Assembly (NCBI GenBank): GCA_964017045.1
Contig: OZ024808.1
Span: 6,760,284 to 6,824,283 of the forward strand
DNA length: 64,000 nt
Direction of reading: 5' to 3'
Source: Omphiscola glabra
Taxonomy: Eukaryota > Mollusca > Gastropoda > Lymnaeidae
Shown: positions 60,275 through 64,000 of the stretch, in pieces
Layout: each line of letters begins with the position of its first letter
Numbering within the stretch: position 1 is the first letter of the stretch
Made by a program: the position numbers and the translations under genes
Notes under the pieces: generated by a model
The model's database searches: none
Told to the model about the DNA's origin: nothing
Seen by the model: the letters and a program-made list of their open reading frames with translations, nothing else

Positions 60275-61075
60275 CTATACATATATAAAATTAATATATA
60301 TAAGTATATCCCGTATGTGCTTCTATACTATTAATCCAAAAGTGATGAACATTTTTGGAATTGTTTTTTAAAAAATGCAAATGTTTCTGAATTATTACAC
60401 ACATTTTACAATATTCCGTTTTGGGAACGGGGACATAAATTCTTTTTTCCCCTCTTTTATGATCTAAATATAATTTCCGTTTGCGTTCCTATACATTTCA
60501 TCCGATTGCGATAAAACTTTGGTAAGTTGTTATGCGCAACAAAGGTTTCTGAATTAGCTTATCCATTTTGAAAAATTCTTTTTTGGGGCCGGAGCACCAA
60601 TTATTTTTTTCTTATTTGACCTATACAAATATAATTTCAATCAGTGCTATTGCATGGGTGGCTAGAAATCAATCAAATACAAACGACATTTCAGTTTGTG
60701 TGTGACATAAGTACAACCATTTTACAATTATGCGTTTGGGGCCTGGGGCCTTATTTTAGAAATAATAACAATTTGAGCTTTCTAAATATAATTTAAAACA
60801 AAGCTACTGCATAGGTGGATCAATCGCTACAAGTGTGTGGGCTAAATTTTGAAAATCCATGCTTCTCACGTGGACAGATGTATGTTGCCTTCTCACGTGG
60901 ACAGCTATATGTTGCCTGCGCATGCGTCGAAAAAAACTTCTAATTTATTTGTGTACACAGCAGACGGAAAAAAACAATAAATATTTTCTATTTAAAAATT
61001 ACTTTAAAACTTAATTAAAACACAACCACTTTTTTCATTGAGTGGCATTGCAACGCATGCCGGGCCTTCGCTAGT
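60275..61075 (+). mobile_element. Possible Helitron-like element
   Basis: Begins near TCTATACATATATAAAATTA and ends near GCCGGGCCTTCGCTAG followed by T. Ends of the TC...CTAG form inserted next to T are the Helitron rule, and similar GGGC-x-x-CGCTAGT tails occur in invertebrate Helitrons. No helicase sequence is present. The GCATGCCGGGC hairpin is weak. Confidence 0.4.
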
Positions 61076-61228
61076 TTATAATAGTAATATTTCGACTTTA
61101 TTAAAATAAAAGCGGAAATTTAATAGTTTTTGCGCATTTAAATTTATTCGATTTCCGTAAAATAGAAAATAATTATGATCTTTCAGTTCTTTCGTGTTAC
61201 GGTCGGCATAGCTCATTCTTATTCCGCC

Positions 61229-61233
61229 CTGTG

Positions 61234-61275
<42 letters not shown>
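61229..61275. repeat. AT microsatellite
   Basis: About 22 AT dinucleotides. Confidence 0.97.
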
Positions 61276-61279
<4 letters not shown>

Positions 61280-62589
61280 ATAAAGAAAAATAATATATAC
61301 AAGATATAGCCCGACAAACATTGGCGACGGCAACGCGTGAACTCCCCATCTACTAAAGGTATACTTGACAAAAAATGAACTCAAGTTACGCACATTTAAG
61401 AATGCCAATGTTTGCTACACCCCTTTCCCCCCCCCCCCAAATGATACGTCATTGCACACTTTTTATTTCACGTCCATGAACTATAATAATATTTTATGAT
61501 GTCTCCACCACTTTTACACCGAACGTTTTTTACACCATACTTAAATTGGGGCGATTTCATTTTCCGCAAAGAAAATATTACGCACCAAACGCAGTTTTGC
61601 GTTATTAAAAAATATGTATATATTATTGTTATAAGGGATGAAGTATTTTGAGACGCTTTGCCCGCCTTCCACGTGCATGACCTCTTTCAAGTCGGTCCCG
61701 TGTTGGGGCGGCTAGAAAAAATATCCCTTTGATGATACTTTTGTTTACTATCATCCGTTTCTGTGGAACATGATAGAACAATCTAGAAAATGTGGGAAAC
61801 AGTAAGACTGTGTGTTCCATTTCCAGAATGATCATCTGAAACTGCCTATAAAAAGGGCTGACCGATAGAGAGGGAGAGATTTTCCTTTCCTTGATTACGA
61901 GGCATGCTGTGTGTCATTATACTTTGTGTGTAGAGATTCTTATTTCCTCATACAATTTTGTGCTCATTGTATTTTGATATACAGTACCGGTACCAGCAAA
62001 TCTGTAATTTTATAATTTCAATCATATTTCACTTGCTGTTATTATTTAATTGAAGTTCAAAAATTAAAAAGGTTATTAATTGTAATTAGCTCTGGCCTTG
62101 ATTGTCGTTTTATTTGGTATTATTTTTAAACGTTGGTATCGTTCTTTATTATGGACTGTTTCTGAACGAGCCATAGACTAAAATTAAGAGATTAAATTCT
62201 CCATCTATAACGGTCCGTAATATTATCATTTAGCGTAGTTTTCGGGAATTATATTTTACGCGCTACTGAACTCATTATTGAACCATACTTTCTTCCAAAC
62301 ATATAGAATTATTTGTAATATACTCTCACTACCAAATTCGCTTATTAGGAAGCAGCCGGAAATGGAAGCAGTCCACGAGTCGCACCAGAAGCGTAATATA
62401 TGTATAAGAGATGTATAAAGATTCCAAGAGAATTTTCCTTTATCGCTTTCACTTAATTTGATATTACGTACTGATTGACCAACTAAAGTCGCTTAGACAA
62501 CAGATTGTGCAATCAACGACCACGTTAAGGCTGTAATCAATCAAATTACGACATTGGATTGTTTGGTTTTTTTTAAACTGAAGACCTGG
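61276..62589. other. Flank, no gene recognised
   Basis: Unique sequence. A good TATA-like CTATAAAAAGGGC is at 61848-61860, with a TTCCATTTCCAGAA motif 30 bp upstream that resembles a partial heat-shock element. No open frame of note follows, so it could be an old LTR or a chance match. Confidence 0.35.
61848..61860 (+). promoter_or_regulatory. TATA-box-like motif
   Basis: CTATAAAAAGGGC fits a TATA box well, but no transcript start or coding region can be tied to it. Confidence 0.25.
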
Positions 62590-62997
62590 TTTGTATGGTT
62601 GTGGAGGTTGCTAGCGGTATGGTTGTGGCGGTTGCTAGCGGTATGATTGTTGAGGTTGCTAGGGGTTTCATTATGGTGGCTGCTAGCGGTATGGTTGTGG
62701 AGGTTGCTAGGGGTATGGTTGTGGAGGTTCCTAGAGGTATGGTTGTGGAGGCTGCTAGCGGTATGGTTGTGGACGTTGCTAGCAGTATGGTTGTTGAGGT
62801 TGCTAGCGGTATGGTTGTGGAAGTTGCTAGCGGTAGGGTTGTGGAGGTTGCTAGCGGTATGGTTGTGGAGGTTGCTAGCGGTATGGTTGTGGAGGTTGCT
62901 AGGGGTATGGTTGTGGAGGTTCCTAGAGGTATGGTTGTGGAGGCTGCTAGCGGTATGGTTGTGGAGGTTGCTAGCAGTATGGTTGTTGAGGTTGGAA
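62590..62997. repeat. Minisatellite, 24-bp unit (TATGGTTGTGGAGGTTGCTA)
   Basis: About 17 copies; the 24-bp period opens a 166-codon frame without gene value. A SPIN-like element starts 30 bp after it. Confidence 0.95.
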
Positions 62998-63026
62998 TAA
63001 ATTTCGTATGGGATTTGGTTCTAGCC

Positions 63027-63195
63027 CAGCGGTTCTCAACCTGTGGGTCGCGACCCCTTTGTGGGTCACACGACCCTTTTCCAGGGGTTGCCTAGTGATG
63101 AAGTAGCAACGAAAATAATTTTGTGTTTGGTGGGGTCGCCACAACTTGAGGAATTGTATAAACGGGTCGCGCATTAGGAAGGTTGAGAACCACTG
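63027..63195 (+). mobile_element. SPIN-like hAT element with both ends, 169 bp
   Basis: Starts CAGCGGTTCTCAACCTGTGG and ends GGTTGAGAACCACTG. Exact 8-bp duplications TTCTAGCC are at 63019-63026 and 63196-63203. It is about 29 bp shorter than the 49138 copy because the middle segment with GACCATCGGAAAAC is deleted. Confidence 0.92.
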
Positions 63196-63414
63196 TTCTA
63201 GCCGATGGAGATTACGGGGGAAAAAAATAAAAGTTATGTCGCGCGGATTATTTTAATCATGATTTAAATTATCTTAATCTTTTAAGCGTTTTATTTTTTT
63301 TAATTTAAAAATTAACCGTTTAAATGTTGACTGATGAGGACACCCAACCCCCCCCCCCAACCCTTAATCCACCAGCTTCCCCCCACTTTTCTACGACCAC
63401 TCCAAACCTGTACT

Positions 63415-63786
63415 TAGTAGCGTAGCTAGAGTTTCGGGGGGGAGGGCGGTCCTGGTGGGAGATATAAAATTTGCATCGGAATTATACATTATTTTTCTTT
63501 TACACTTTAAAGCAGGCGTGCACAACTCAAAATGTAAGGCGGGCCGTAGTACCTTATGAAAAAACTTGTGCTGGCCGAAAGAAAAATAGGACAGTGGCGA
63601 AAGTTATTAAGAAAATAGTAATAAAAGAATATTTCGTTATTCGCGGGCCGCAAAGTGGGTACATGGTGACCAGATGCGGCCCGCGGGCCGTATGTTGTGC
63701 AGTCCTGCTTTAAAGGCTCGGGCCCGTTTTGGCTTCGGGCCTTGGTGCGCTGGCCCCTCTAGCCCCATTTTAGCTACACCACTGCC
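63415..63786. mobile_element. Outer MITE remnant interrupted by a hAT element
   Basis: The left side GTAGCGTAGCTAGAG and right side TTAGCTACACCACTGCC resemble the CAGTGGCGTAGCTAG ends of the elements at 23331 and 41791. The 63513-63707 element lies inside, so this copy is older. Confidence 0.55.
63513..63707. mobile_element. Non-autonomous hAT element, 195 bp
   Basis: Starts CAGGCGTGCACAAC and ends GTTGTGCAGTCCTG. Exact 8-bp duplications CTTTAAAG are at 63505-63512 and 63708-63715. Subterminal GGCGGGCCG and GCGGCCCGCGGGCC are typical of small hAT MITEs. Confidence 0.88.
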
Positions 63787-63904
63787 TATAATGTAATATA
63801 ACCGTGTGGATTTGAAGTATCTAGAAATTCGGATACAAGTTATAAACTGTAAGATAAGTAAGTAGGCTATATAATTAGTGTATAAAATTAGTAAGTTATA
63901 TAAT

Positions 63905-64000
63905 TTATGGACCGAGAAAATTTCGGCTTCGGTTTCGGGGCCGAAAGTTTCCATTTGATCACTTTCGGTCTAGTTTCGGTTTCGGCGGCAACAGAAAAGC
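63905..64000. other. CGGTTTCGG-rich segment at the window edge
   Basis: Short repeats of TTCGGCTTCGGTTTCGG and CCGAAAGTTTC in both orientations look like the subterminal part of a DNA transposon that continues beyond the window. Confidence 0.35.

Noticed and set aside
61700..61865. Heat-shock-type promoter of a next gene
   Set aside because: The TTC/GAA blocks are wrongly spaced and no coding exon follows within the window; only a low-confidence TATA motif is listed.
62595..63095. 166-codon Val/Ala/Met-rich frame
   Set aside because: Translation of a 24-bp array running into a SPIN-like element.
1..64000. rRNA, tRNA, histone or other standard RNA or housekeeping genes
   Set aside because: No cloverleaf with intact A and B boxes and no conserved rRNA segment was found by eye; the only A/B-box-like region (14283-14345) looks like a SINE.

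Overview
The window looks like genomic DNA of an animal, most likely a gastropod mollusc. This rests on tiny phase-1 exons separated by kilobase introns, GT-AG splicing, CR1/jockey-like and Penelope-like retroelements, hAT MITEs, and a very high load of minisatellites. SPIN-like hAT elements, reported (from memory) in pond snails among invertebrates, agree with a pulmonate snail. That placement is inference. No bacterial or organellar genes, rRNA genes, canonical tRNA genes or CRISPR arrays were seen.

The only host gene I can support is on the + strand and fills positions 1626-49019. It is the 3' part of a multi-exon gene for a type I membrane protein. Twenty-five visible exons of 96 or 99 bp each encode one compact EGF-like module, typically C-x3-C-x4/5-C-x5/6-C-x3-C-x8-C. 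A last exon encodes a Ser/Thr stalk, one membrane helix and a tail of about 21 residues, then stop. Every visible module exon is symmetric phase 1-1 and no exon carries a stop, so about 875 residues are readable. The signal peptide and 5' exons lie upstream of the window. Only about 5.5 % of the gene span is coding.

The module order shows a large internal duplication: modules 1-10 match modules 16-25 one for one, including two modules that lack Cys1 and Cys3 and two that share a one-residue-shorter spacing. Modules 11-15 sit between the blocks, so the gene may have grown by a block of about 15 exons.

The introns are mostly tandem arrays with 12-68 bp units. Several arrays are built from the splice junction beside them, so real donors or acceptors are repeated many times. 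The introns also hold a TA-flanked Tigger/pogo-like MITE, hAT MITEs with exact 8-bp target duplications, SPIN-like elements, a Penelope-like fragment with a GIY-YIG domain and a hammerhead-like core, a perfect 113-bp inverted repeat with the same core, and four non-LTR retrotransposon remnants.

From 49 kb to 64 kb I see no host gene. This 3' flank holds long arrays (22-23, 21, 68, 19, 15, 23 bp and others), simple repeats, a possible Helitron-like element, two further dated transposon insertions and one nested insertion. Long open frames there are by-products of repeat units.
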